This document shows, in pieces, positions 37,140-46,500 of a DNA stretch of 64,000 nucleotides (position 1 is its first letter; each line of letters begins with the position of its first letter). A model generated the notes under the pieces. That model ran no database searches. It was not told the origin of the DNA and saw only the letters and a list, made by a program, of their open reading frames with translations. This stretch comes from CAZOOM01 sp964460795 (lineage in GTDB: Bacteria; Omnitrophota; Omnitrophia; Omnitrophales; Aquincolibacteriaceae). The stretch lies in contig CAYWRU010000012.1 of NCBI GenBank assembly GCA_964460795.1, forward strand, positions 7,171 to 71,170. The letters run 5' to 3'. The position numbers and the translations under genes are program-made.

Positions 37140-38901
37140 TCAAACCGCATCGAACGTTCAATCCGTTCGTGAGACTGCTTCGGCCCCTGCATTGCAATGC
37201 TTGCAAAGTCCTGGCAATGACGCGTTATTGCGAGCGAAACGCATCCTGATTTTTATTTTTATCATGACTTTGTGGGCCATGGGGAATGAACTGCGTCTCC
37301 ACTGTGCCTACGCAGATCCTGCACCCATCAAGGGGTATGAAATGACCTCCGATGTAAGCCAAAAACTGGGCCGGAATATTTCGCTCGATCTTCGCAAGAT
37401 TGATGTGGTCGATGTGCTGAAGTTTTTATCCACCAAAGCGGATTTGAATATTGTGACCAGCCAGAATGTGAATGCCAAGGTCACACTTTTTTTAAAAGAT
37501 GTCACCATCTCCAATGCTCTGGATATTATTCTGATCTCTGCCAATCTTGCGGTGCGTGAAAAACAGGGCGTTCTTTATGTCATGACCGAAGAAGAGTACG
37601 CGGCCCTTTACGGAGAATCTTATCGGGACCAGCGCCGCATCAAAATCATCCAGATACGATATGCAGATCCATCCAAGGTCGGAGAGTTGATCGGGGGAGT
37701 CAAGAGCGCGGTGGGAAAAGTTATTATTGATAAGCAAACCGGAACCGTTGTGATTATTGATACAGAGGAAAAAGTCCGTCTCATGGAAACCATGATCCGG
37801 AAAATTGATATCCCGACCGTGGAGCGCGTGCTTCCTACTGAGACCAAGGTGTTTGAACTCAGCTACAACAAAGTTGGGACGCTGGAGGCCAAGGTCAAGG
37901 CCCTCATCACGGACGGTGTCGGGTCTGTCCAGACGGATGAAAAAACAAACCGGTTTGTGGTTACGGATTTGCCGCACAAGCTGCGAAAAATTGAGACTTT
38001 GATCCAGGCCTTTGACCGCAAGACTCGTGAGGTCCATATTGCAGCGAAAATCGTCAAAATTATTCTGACAAATCAATACATGATGGGTGTCGACTGGCAG
38101 TACGTTGCCAATGATACTGCCCGCAAACGTTTTTCTACTTTCGATTTTCAGCAGACTTTTCCATTTAATGATAATCAAATTACGCGCTATGGCCGCACCG
38201 TCATTGGAAATATTGGAAATGAAAGTTTGGAAGCTACCATTGACTGGCTCCACCGGTTTGGAGACGCGAAAACGTTGGCCACTCCGCAGATTACGGTGGA
38301 GGACGGAAAAGAGGCCAGCATTGTGGTGGGGACACGCGAAGCCTATGTGACCTCCACGGTTTCGCAAGCGGATTCAACAACCACTACTTCGGAGTCCATC
38401 ACCTTTGTGGATGTGGGTGTTCAGCTTAAAGTCAGTCCCACCATTAATCAGGACGGATATATTTCCATGAAAATCGAACCCGAGGTCAGTTCAGTCGGAC
38501 GGACCTTGACCACGGCAAATAATAATCAGATTCCAATTGTGGATACCACGAACGCCTCAACGGTGGTGACGGTCGAAGATGGACGGACGGTCATGATTGG
38601 CGGTCTGATGAAAGATGAAGTGGCTAAGGACGTGGATAAGGTCCCTGTTTTGGGGGATATGCCCATGATTGGCGCCGCATTCCGGTACACCAAAAATCGA
38701 ACTGTAAAAACAGAAATCGTAATCTTTTTGACGCCTCAAATTGTGAAAGGGAATGAAATGCATCCTTTGATTCCCAGTGCGGCGGGGAAAAAACTGGTTC
38801 CAACACGAAATTTTGAAGAAATTGACCGCCAGCTCTCGCGTCTGAAACTGCTGGAAGGTCAAGGCAACCCCTCTGAGGAGCCTCATGGCGCGGACCGCTA
38901 A
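37126..38901 (+). CDS. gspD: T2SS secretin GspD
   Basis: 591 residues from ATG 37126. A signal peptide with a long N-region leads to the hydrophobic segment I-L-I-F-I-F-I-M-T-L-W and probable cleavage after A-Y-A. Then come an N0/STN domain (V-V-D-V-L-K-F-L-S-T-K-A-D-L-N), N1 and N2 type domains (I-K-I-I-Q-I-R-Y-A-D-P, V-F-E-L-S-Y-N), and the secretin core with V-P-V-L-G-D-M-P-M-I-G and F-R-Y-T-K-N-R-T and T-E-I-V-I-F-L-T-P-Q-I-V. It forms the outer-membrane channel. The N-region is encoded by a repeat-like sequence. No C-terminal S-domain is clear, but a 45-residue tail follows the core. Confidence 0.92.
   Translation: MNLTNQTASNVQSVRETASAPALQCLQSPGNDALLRAKRILIFIFIMTLWAMGNELRLHCAYADPAPIKGYEMTSDVSQKLGRNISLDLRKIDVVDVLKFLSTKADLNIVTSQNVNAKVTLFLKDVTISNALDIILISANLAVREKQGVLYVMTEEEYAALYGESYRDQRRIKIIQIRYADPSKVGELIGGVKSAVGKVIIDKQTGTVVIIDTEEKVRLMETMIRKIDIPTVERVLPTETKVFELSYNKVGTLEAKVKALITDGVGSVQTDEKTNRFVVTDLPHKLRKIETLIQAFDRKTREVHIAAKIVKIILTNQYMMGVDWQYVANDTARKRFSTFDFQQTFPFNDNQITRYGRTVIGNIGNESLEATIDWLHRFGDAKTLATPQITVEDGKEASIVVGTREAYVTSTVSQADSTTTTSESITFVDVGVQLKVSPTINQDGYISMKIEPEVSSVGRTLTTANNNQIPIVDTTNASTVVTVEDGRTVMIGGLMKDEVAKDVDKVPVLGDMPMIGAAFRYTKNRTVKTEIVIFLTPQIVKGNEMHPLIPSAAGKKLVPTRNFEEIDRQLSRLKLLEGQGNPSEEPHGADR
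37167..37238 (+). repeat. GCAATGAC-type palindromic element inside the secretin signal-peptide codons
   Basis: The sequence GAGACTGCTTCG (37171-37182) and, further on, GGCAATGACGCGTTATTGCGAG (37213-37234, described in two parts: GGCAATGAC, then TTATTGCGAG) are the words of a widely dispersed bacterial palindromic repeat. A perfect 12-base palindrome GCATTGCAATGC lies at 37189-37200. The element is read in frame and encodes about residues 14-38 of the secretin precursor, ahead of the hydrophobic core. Recognition is by resemblance; a genome-wide copy count is not available here. Confidence 0.55.
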
Positions 38902-41002
38902 ACTCTTTTATTTTTTTCTGATGCTGTTAACGGGAATGGTCTCTATGCCTTCCTCAGGTGTTTCGGTTTTTGCCGCTGAAGAAAAAAGCGCGGTGGATCG
39001 GGCTCGGGAACTTTCGGAAAAAAACAAAGAGTTAGTCGAAGAAAATAAAGCCTATGAAAATAAGATGCTCGATTACGTTAATCAAATAACCGTAAAAGAA
39101 AAACAGCTTGCAGAGCTAGGGAAGAAGCTGGGCAGCGCTCTGGATGAATTGAAGAGCTCTCAGGCAGAGGAAGCCGCTCAGGAGAACGAAGTCACTCGGT
39201 TAAAAGAAATTCAGGCCCAATACGAAGCGCAGACTGAGGAAGTGCAAAAACTTAAATTCGAGATTCAAAAACTTACCACTGATTTAGAGGCGCTTCAAAA
39301 AATTCAGGCTGATTATCAAGCTAGTCAGGAAACGATGAAGAAAAATGAGCTTGATAGCAAAATGGTGAGCCAGGAGAAGCGGGTGCTGGAGGATCAGCTT
39401 GAGAAAATGACAGCCGAGCTGGAAACGGTGAAGCAGGAGCGCTCGCTTTTAGAGAATTCCTTGAATGATGCCAAAAAAAATGAAGAAAAACAACGGGTTG
39501 AAACCCAGGTTTTTGACAGCCAAAAAGCCGCGTTTGAGACTGCGAAAGCCACGCTTGAAACGCGGATCAAGGCACTCAGTAGTGAAACAGAAGCATTGCA
39601 AAAAGAGCGGGATGGATTGAAAGCATCGCTTGAAACATTTCAAAAAAATGATGCGGCCTATGAAACCGAGCAAAAAAAGAATTCTGAAGAACGCGCGCGG
39701 CTTATTGCGGCCAAAAAGGAATTAGAGGATAAGGCGGTATTGCTCAATCAAGAACTGGATAAACTTCGCAAAGAACGCGATGAGCTTTTAAAATCCAAAG
39801 ATGCAGCAGAAAAAGATCAAGCGGGCTGGAGCGCTGAGAAAAAATCGCTCGAAGCTGCTCGGCAAAAGGTAGAAAAAGAAAAAACTGAGCTTGAGATTAA
39901 ACTTAAAAAAGCATCTGCCGAATGGGAGGCTTTGAAAAAAAATCCTCCCACGAGCGCCTTGCCCAAGAAGGATCAGGCCTCAAGGTTTTTTGTGGAGGAT
40001 GCTGAGGATTTGAAGAAGGAATCCAGGGCCGGGGCGGTCACGGAGGATCCGGAGCTCGCGGCAGCCTCTAAAACGCTTAATCAGATCCAAAAGGATCTAG
40101 CCGGAGCTGACGGGGCTCCTAAAGTTCAAAATGTGACGGTTCCCGAGCCGGATTCAGGCAGTGAATTTCTGCTGGATAAAAGCGTCAGGCGCCCCAAACG
40201 AGAACGGCTTGCGGCCTGGCAGGCTCCGGGTCTTCAAGATTTAAGTGATCCATCGGATGTGCTCAAGGACACAGAAGTGGCTGTGCCGGATTCTTCAGGA
40301 GATCCGCGCATCCAGGAGGAACGTCTTAAGGACGCGCAATATTATTCAGAGCTACTTAAAGCAAAGACAGCAAGGTTGGAAGCTGAGAATGCTGAAAAAG
40401 ACCGCAGCATTGAAAGACTTCGCGAGGAGTTAAGGGCTGCGGTTCGGAAGATGGAAAAGAAACAGCATGTTTTATCTCAGGAGTTACAGGAGGAACGAGA
40501 AGAAAATCAAGATCATTTTATTCAATCTCAAACACAGAATGAAAATCTGACAAAGGCGTCAAAAAAAGAAAAATCAAAAACGGTTTCTGGAGGTGAAGGG
40601 GCGAGACAGAAGGCTCTGTTGCAAAAGAAAATCCAGGGACTCCGGGCGGATGCGCGAAAAGACCGGGAAGATTATTACTATAATTTGGGAGTCGTGTTGA
40701 TGAGAGAGGGGCGCTTTAAAAAAGCGGCTTATTTATTTGAAAAAGCCCTGCATTTAGATCCGCTTGATGCCTCAGCGCACTATAATTTAGGAATCCTTTA
40801 TGACGATCATTTAGATGAACCCAAAAAGGCGATCCGGCATTACGAAGCCTTCCTAAAATTGAGCCGCAATCATGATCAGGTCCGGGATGTGGCCAAGTGG
40901 CTGAAGATCATTCAGGACTACTACGGATCAGGCGGCCGGATGAGCCGTGTTCAGTCTATGCGTCAGGCCGTGGAAGAGCTCTTCTTTACTGCACCGTATT
41001 AA
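38885..41002 (+). CDS. Exported coiled-coil protein with C-terminal TPR repeats
   Basis: 705 residues. Signal peptide (L-F-Y-F-F-L-M-L-L-T-G-M-V, cleavage near F-A-A at about residue 31), then a very long, Lys/Glu-rich coiled coil (about 35-360). A low-complexity acidic linker (about 360-480) and a second coiled coil (about 485-575) follow. At the C-terminus are about two TPR motifs (Y-Y-Y-N-L-G-V-V-L-M-R-E-G-R, A-H-Y-N-L-G-I-L-Y-D-D). It overlaps the secretin gene by 17 bases, so it is likely part of the secretion system, for example as a periplasmic scaffold or secretin-assembly factor. It is not a recognised Gsp subunit. Confidence 0.75.
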   Translation: MARTAKLFYFFLMLLTGMVSMPSSGVSVFAAEEKSAVDRARELSEKNKELVEENKAYENKMLDYVNQITVKEKQLAELGKKLGSALDELKSSQAEEAAQENEVTRLKEIQAQYEAQTEEVQKLKFEIQKLTTDLEALQKIQADYQASQETMKKNELDSKMVSQEKRVLEDQLEKMTAELETVKQERSLLENSLNDAKKNEEKQRVETQVFDSQKAAFETAKATLETRIKALSSETEALQKERDGLKASLETFQKNDAAYETEQKKNSEERARLIAAKKELEDKAVLLNQELDKLRKERDELLKSKDAAEKDQAGWSAEKKSLEAARQKVEKEKTELEIKLKKASAEWEALKKNPPTSALPKKDQASRFFVEDAEDLKKESRAGAVTEDPELAAASKTLNQIQKDLAGADGAPKVQNVTVPEPDSGSEFLLDKSVRRPKRERLAAWQAPGLQDLSDPSDVLKDTEVAVPDSSGDPRIQEERLKDAQYYSELLKAKTARLEAENAEKDRSIERLREELRAAVRKMEKKQHVLSQELQEEREENQDHFIQSQTQNENLTKASKKEKSKTVSGGEGARQKALLQKKIQGLRADARKDREDYYYNLGVVLMREGRFKKAAYLFEKALHLDPLDASAHYNLGILYDDHLDEPKKAIRHYEAFLKLSRNHDQVRDVAKWLKIIQDYYGSGGRMSRVQSMRQAVEELFFTAPY

Positions 41003-41148
41003 AATAAAAGGGATAAGGGAAAGGGGATAAGGGGTAGGGGAATAAAAAAATAAACTTTTTTATCTCTTCCCCTTCCCCCTATCCCTCACCCGTTTTCTCT
41101 TACCCCCTACCCCGTATCTCTCAACCGTTTTCCCTTATCCCTTTTATT
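41003..41148. repeat. Long GGGATAA-type inverted repeat between convergent genes
   Basis: A purine-rich left arm with AATAAAAGGGATAAGGGAAA and GGGGATAAGGGG units (41003-41042) pairs with the pyrimidine-rich right arm (about 41100-41148) that ends TTTTCCCTTATCCCTTTTAT. The right arm reaches the stop codon of the minus-strand GGDEF gene. Lying between convergent operons, it could serve as a bidirectional terminator. The same type of element occurs at 62341-62425. Confidence 0.75.
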
Positions 41149-42505
41149 ATTCTTCAATGAGGTAGACGCTGTAGGGGAGTTTTTTGGCGCGCTTCTTGAC
41201 GTTGATGGAATGTTCCAACACATCTTCAAAGCTGTGATAGGGCCGCTTGGCGTTCGAAATGCCGGCGAGCGAAATGGACATAAGGGGCTGGCGTTTCAGT
41301 TCTCCTTCATCGGAAATAGAATAAGAGCGCGCATCTTTTCCTAAAAAATAGCCGCGTGCCAAATCTTCGGCAGAATAAAAATCCTTGAGACTCTCATCAA
41401 ATCGGGAGCAGACTGCTTTTGCAATCCTTTCAGCCTGCGAAACCTCGAGCACCAAAATAAAATCATCGCCGCCTTGATGGCCCACGAAACTTTGGCCTTC
41501 CACTTCCTTAGCAATTTGAGTCAGAAGATGAGCGGTGTGACGAAGCACGTCATCTCCCTTGGCAAGTCCGTACTCGTCGTTAAAGGCCTTGAAGTGATCA
41601 ATGTCTGCGTGAAAGAAAACAAATTTCATATCGTCATTGATGCGGCGGTTGACTTCTTCCCGGATGATCTGGTTTCCCGGGAGCTGCGTGAGAGGATTGG
41701 CATCTCCCGCGGCGTGCGTGGTGATTAGCATGGCCTGGCTCATGCGGTTGAAGCTGGAGGCCAGGAGTTCAATTTCATCTCCGGATTTAATCAAAACGCG
41801 TTTCCCCAAATTTCCTTCCAGGATTTCCCGGCAGGCGCGGTTCATGGCAAGCACCGGCCGCACAATATGAAATGAAAGTGCAAAAGCAAATGCCAGCGCA
41901 ACCAGAACAGAAATTAATACAGCAATTAAAAGAAGCCGCGAAGTCTGGATTAAGGTTTGAACGGGTGCGGTATACGGAAAGCAACCAACGGCCACTACAA
42001 ATTGATTCGTGTTCGGATGACGGAAGGGGATATAGGCGCAGAGCTCTTGGGGAGAGCCTTCCAGATTAAGATGGTAGGGCGTGCCGTCCCGCATCAAGGA
42101 GAGACTTTTTTGAATCTGAAGGATTTCATCCGTTGGAATCGGAGCAGGCGATTTTAAAGCTGCGGATTTATTCAGATTTTGATAGGTGAAAAGGGAGAGT
42201 CCCTTAGCAGGATCAATGAGATCCAGAGAAAGGGCTCCGGAGTCATGCGAAAGATTTTGTCGCAGATTTTGAAGCGAAACATCCAACGCAGTGCCGGCGG
42301 AATCAATTGTGGCAGAAGCTTCGCTTGCGAGCAGTTGGGTGGCGGTAATGGCCAGGTAACGCTCATGCTGGCGCTGGCCTTCGCTTTCATTGGTGATGAT
42401 AAGACAGGCCAGCAGGATAAGTGCAGTTAAGACAGGAAGAAGTGTGTAGATGGAAATTCGAATGAAGAGCGGTTGTACGTGCCTGATTTTCTTTTTCTTC
42501 GCCAT
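41147..42505 (-). CDS. Membrane HAMP-GGDEF protein (diguanylate cyclase-like)
   Basis: 452 residues from ATG 42505 (an upstream in-frame TTG is less likely). Two transmembrane helices (about 20-42 and 190-215) flank a periplasmic sensor domain of about 145 residues. A HAMP segment (V-R-P-V-L-A-M-N-R-A) and a GGDEF domain follow, with D-I-D-H-F-K-A-F-N-D-E-Y-G. The signature reads G-H-Q-G-G-D-D-F, so the fourth catalytic-motif residue is Asp instead of Glu. No R-x-x-D inhibitory site is seen before it. This G-G-D-D-F form exists in a known GGDEF subfamily. It lies convergent to the secretion cluster that encodes an MshEN protein, a known c-di-GMP-binding fold. Confidence 0.85.
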   Translation of the reverse strand: MAKKKKIRHVQPLFIRISIYTLLPVLTALILLACLIITNESEGQRQHERYLAITATQLLASEASATIDSAGTALDVSLQNLRQNLSHDSGALSLDLIDPAKGLSLFTYQNLNKSAALKSPAPIPTDEILQIQKSLSLMRDGTPYHLNLEGSPQELCAYIPFRHPNTNQFVVAVGCFPYTAPVQTLIQTSRLLLIAVLISVLVALAFAFALSFHIVRPVLAMNRACREILEGNLGKRVLIKSGDEIELLASSFNRMSQAMLITTHAAGDANPLTQLPGNQIIREEVNRRINDDMKFVFFHADIDHFKAFNDEYGLAKGDDVLRHTAHLLTQIAKEVEGQSFVGHQGGDDFILVLEVSQAERIAKAVCSRFDESLKDFYSAEDLARGYFLGKDARSYSISDEGELKRQPLMSISLAGISNAKRPYHSFEDVLEHSINVKKRAKKLPYSVYLIEE

Positions 42506-42580
42506 AAAATCCCAGGGGTTGGATAACAACTGTCATCATGTTACTCTGCATTTTTCTTCATTTCAAGGAGCAATAACAGT

Positions 42581-42805
42581 AGCAGTAGCAAGAGCAGGAA
42601 GCAGCCGCGGTACACGATATACAAAAGATCGTGACCGCGCAGTCCTTGCGCATGGGCGCAAGGGCAGGAGCGGGAGCAAGATCAAGGAGCAGTAGCAAGA
42701 GCAGGAAGCAGCCGCGGTACACGATATACAAAAGATCGTGACCGCGCAGTCCTTGCGCATGGGCGCAAGGGCAGGAGCGGGAGCAAGAGCAAGGAGCAGT
42801 AGCAG
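42581..42805. repeat. 107-bp tandem repeat (2.1 copies) with two internal hairpins
   Basis: Bases 42581-42687 recur as 42688-42794, nearly identical (one clear change, AAGATCAAGG against AAGAGCAAGG), and the first 11 bases recur again. Each unit contains a hairpin with arms CGCGGT-A-CACGAT and ATCGTG-ACCGCG around ATACAAAAG, and a second hairpin CCTTGCGC-ATGG-GCGCAAGG. Between them lie GCAGGAGC/AGCAGTAGC words. It fills the spacer between the GGDEF gene and the four-helix-bundle gene. It could be a mobile hairpin element or encode a small structured RNA. Confidence 0.85.
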
Positions 42806-42809
42806 AAAA

Positions 42810-43199
42810 TTATAAGTCAGAATCCAATTTTAAATTGACACACTGAATCATTCGGCCGAGCATTTTACCAATTTCATTATAACCGGACACCAATACTTGA
42901 TGTTTTGGAGCAAATAGATAACCACAATCAAGGGCAAGATCCAGCCAAACTTGAGTTTCGGCAGTTTCGCCATCAATATCTGTAAGCTTGTGTGCGTAAA
43001 GCTTTGGATATTTAATTTTTCTGAAGGCTTCTGCCAAATTTGCAGCCACGCTTCGGGATGAACGACGAATTTGATCGGTTAGAGAATAACGTTCTTCTGG
43101 AGGAAAAGATTTTGTTATCCAAAAAATCTCCATGGCGAGTTGATAGGCTAATTGATAAACCTTCAAGTCCTTATAGCCATTTTTAAAGTTGGAGCCCAT
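42810..43199 (-). CDS. Four-helix-bundle protein (23S rRNA-IVP / S23 family)
   Basis: 129 residues. It has the family features K-D-L-K-V-Y-Q-L-A-Y-Q-L-A near the start, then F-P-P-E-E-R-Y-S-L-T-D-Q-I-R-R-S-S-R-S-V, then A-N-L-A-E-A, with a C-terminal E-T-Q-V-W-L-D-L-A-L-D-C-G-Y helix. Members are small cytoplasmic proteins found in some 23S rRNA intervening sequences and scattered singly in many candidate-phylum genomes; their function is unknown. It is a lone gene here, flanked by repeats, and its start lies 282 bases from the divergent 23S-unrelated giant gene 2. Confidence 0.85.
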   Translation of the reverse strand: MGSNFKNGYKDLKVYQLAYQLAMEIFWITKSFPPEERYSLTDQIRRSSRSVAANLAEAFRKIKYPKLYAHKLTDIDGETAETQVWLDLALDCGYLFAPKHQVLVSGYNEIGKMLGRMIQCVNLKLDSDL

Positions 43200-43526
43200 A
43201 GATAAAGAATAGCAATAATATATAATAAATACAATATATAATTAATTTTTATAAATATTAGTTGGTGCTTTTCTCTATAGTGCCGTCATTTTTTTTGCTC
43301 CTGCGAATTGCTTGCTCCTGCTCCTTTAATAGGAATCGTTTATAAATTTATAGCAAGATATAATATCCAGGATTAATTGATTGTATCAAAGGCCACGGGT
43401 GCTACTATTTCTATAGATGCCGCGCATCCACTCTATATTTATAGTTCATAGTCTGTCTGCAGTTATAGATATTATGAAGGGATGAGACCGTGCTTGGTGA
43501 GATCGCAAGAAGGGAAAAGAGGATTG
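43200..43526 (+). promoter_or_regulatory. AT-rich divergent upstream region with candidate -10 for giant gene 2
   Basis: This gap lies between the minus-strand four-helix gene and giant gene 2 and is much richer in A+T than its surroundings. A perfect TATAAT occurs at 43359-43364, but no good -35 is seen at 17-18 bases. GCTCCTGC words at about 43299-43323 belong to the GCAGGAGC-type repeat family of the neighbourhood. An in-frame ATG at 43482 exists but has no spaced ribosome binding site; AAGAGG before ATG 43527 fits better. Confidence 0.35.
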
Positions 43527-46500
43527 ATGGATAAAAAGAGCAACAAGAAAAGCAAAGAGCAAAAGCACTGGGGCAGGAGCACAAAGGCAGGAGCACCCAA
43601 GAAATCTATTTTTACTTACTGCTCCTGCACTCTGCTCCTGCTTACATTCCTGCTTGTGGTTGCCAAACCGCTTCTCCAGGCTGCGACGATCAATTGGGCT
43701 TTTACCAATCCCGCACTTTATGTTTACGATGCCGCAAAAATTATTGTCTCCGGAACTACGGCTGAACTTCGCAATGTTTTCCCCCTTGTCTCAGATGATA
43801 CCCAGGCCGAATTTGACGCCGGAACTTATACCCAATCCTCCTGGCAAACCAGCAAAGTGGCTATTGATCCTTCCGTGATGCCCCACACCAAAACTTTAAT
43901 GAACGGCCTTGTTGGGCTATGGAACCTTGACGAAACCTCCGGCACGTCTTCCTATGACTACGCAGGCGGCTACACCGGAACGCACATCTCCAGCCCCACG
44001 ATTGTGGATTCAAAATCAGCAGGATTTGGAAAAGCCATTGATTTCGCGGGCAATAACTACATTTCCGTTGCCGACACTTCGGCCCTTGATATGGGAACCG
44101 GCGATTTCAGCGTTGCTTTCTGGGTTAATTTTGATGGCGCTACGGGACTAGCCAGAAGGATTCTTGCCAAATTTGACGGTGGAACAGGATGGAATCTTAT
44201 TCACCGCAGCGCGGATGACGTAGAATTTATTACGCAAGAAACCGATAATACCAACCAGACCAAGTGCGATACCCTTGCAACTTTCACCGATGGGACTTGG
44301 TATCACTTCGTTGCCGTGCGCCAGGGGACCACAGTCAAAGTTTATGTCAATGGAAGCACATCTACAGGATGTTCTGCTACTAATACGGCGCGTAATGTTA
44401 CAAACGCGCAGGTACTTAGTCTGGGTTGCTATGACGCGGGTGGCGGGTTTAATAACTGTCTGCCCGGAACCTTGGATGAAGTCGCCCTTTACAACCGCGC
44501 GCTTACCGATGCAGAAATCACCGCACTTTATACTGCCACTCGAAGCTTTAAGATTTCCAAAAACCTTCCGGTTGAAAAGGAAATTCCGGGAATGGTCAGT
44601 TTGTGGCAATTGGATGAAGGCTCAGGACAAACGGCTGGGGATTTTAACGGAGTCAGCACCGGCACGCTTGGCGCTACAAGCGGCAGTGAATCCTCAGACC
44701 CAGCTTGGGTGACATCCGGCTACCGGGTGGGAAGCGGCGCACTCCGTTTTGACGGTTCGGATGATAAAGTCATGCTGAGTGACAGCGCATCGCTTTCTCC
44801 TGGAACAGGAGACTGCACAGTGTCCGCATGGATTTATAGCGAGGATAACACCAATCCCCAGTATGTTTTTATCAATCAAGGAGCCAGCGGAGCTAATATT
44901 TCGCTTCTGAATTCAAGCGGATCCCGTTTTGCTTTCACTGTCTATGACGGGACCAATTCAGCTTCGGCAACGACTCCCAACAATTATTATGTAACGGGCC
45001 GTTGGTATCATATGGTCGGAGTCAAAAAGGCAACGACAGCCTATCTTTATATAAACGGTGCTTTGGTTGCTTCGGCTGCGAACGCCTCTCTTGGAAGTCT
45101 GACTTTAGGGGATGGGCCTGTTCCTCATATCGGTGCCAATGCTTTTGGCGGAAGTCCTTTTTATGGAAGAATTGATAACGTATCGTATTTCAACCGCGTG
45201 CTGAATGAAGATGAAATTCTGGCCCTTTACCGAAGCCGCGGACAATATCAGTCAACCATCGGTAATGCCGGAGCGGCTGCGCCGACCTGGCAATCCGCGC
45301 GCTACACCGCCTCCGTCCCTTACGGACGGCCTTTTGACCGGCCTCCGGTTCACTACTGGAATTTTGAACAGGGAACAGGAACTGCGACGGATCTTATAGG
45401 ATCTAATCACGGCACAATGACGGGCGGCGCCTCCTGGTCGGACACTGTTCCGTCACCGCTTGCTTTTTCAGATACCAAATCCATTTACATGAACGGAGAT
45501 GATCAATATGTTGCGCTTGGAACAGTTTCCGAGCTTTCCGGTGCCTCCAAAATTTCCGTTTCTGCCTGGGTCAAGCGGACCGGATCCCAGGACGCAGGGG
45601 CCATTCTTTCCCGATACACGAACACCTCCGATTATTTTGAGATCTGTGAAGGAACTTCGGTAGCGGGAGGCAATGACGACTTTTTTATCAAAATTGCGAC
45701 TGGCGGGACTTCGGCAGGCAGTACCTATACTACAGGCAATTGGCTTCCTTTAAACACTTGGACCCATATGGTGTTTACTTTTGATGGATCGCTTGCCACA
45801 GATCAACGCCCCAAAATTTATACCAATGGAATTTTGCGTGCATGGTCAGGTTCGCCTTCCACCGTGCCTTCAACGCTTCATTCTCAATCTGCTTCCACAC
45901 GAGTGGGTGACAGCGTTCTTACCAATGCCAATTTTATCGGAAATATCGATGAAGTCGCGATCTATGATTACGTTTTGCGGGACGATGAAATTGCCCGGCT
46001 GGGTATTGGAGCCAAAAAACCGTATGTACCTTCGGATAATTATGAAAAAGATCTGGTTGGAGTTTGGCGTTTGGATAATGATGGAAATGACAGCACCTCC
46101 ATTTCCAATGGAACAGAAAATAATATGTCCTATGTGCCTGGAATCTTCGGGGCCGCCGGGTCTTTTAATGGAAGCTCTTCCTATATCAATGTGCCGGATG
46201 TGACGGACCTGAATATTACCACCAAACTTATCACCGTCTCAGCCTGGATCCGGACCGGCACTGTTTCAAAGTCCATTCTATCCAAAGGCACAACCGGTTC
46301 TTCGGGATATGAAATCGCCATTGATGCCTCGGGCTATGCAGTTTTCAAAAAAGGAGGAGTTTCTCTGACGGGAACAACGGTCCTTACAGATTTTCAGTGG
46401 CATCATGTTTTGGGCACCACGAATTCCAGCGGTAACATGTTTTTGTACGTGGACGGTGCAGCAGAAAATTCAAATGCAAACACCGCGAACTTTTCAACTT

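Noticed and set aside
42581..42805. CRISPR-like array
   Set aside because: The 107-base units are contiguous with no variable spacers, and no cas gene is present.
43482..43526. Start of giant gene 2 at ATG 43482
   Set aside because: Its purine-rich stretch abuts the ATG with no spacing, and it would put 15 extra residues before an otherwise normal signal peptide. ATG 43527 has AAGAGG at a proper distance.
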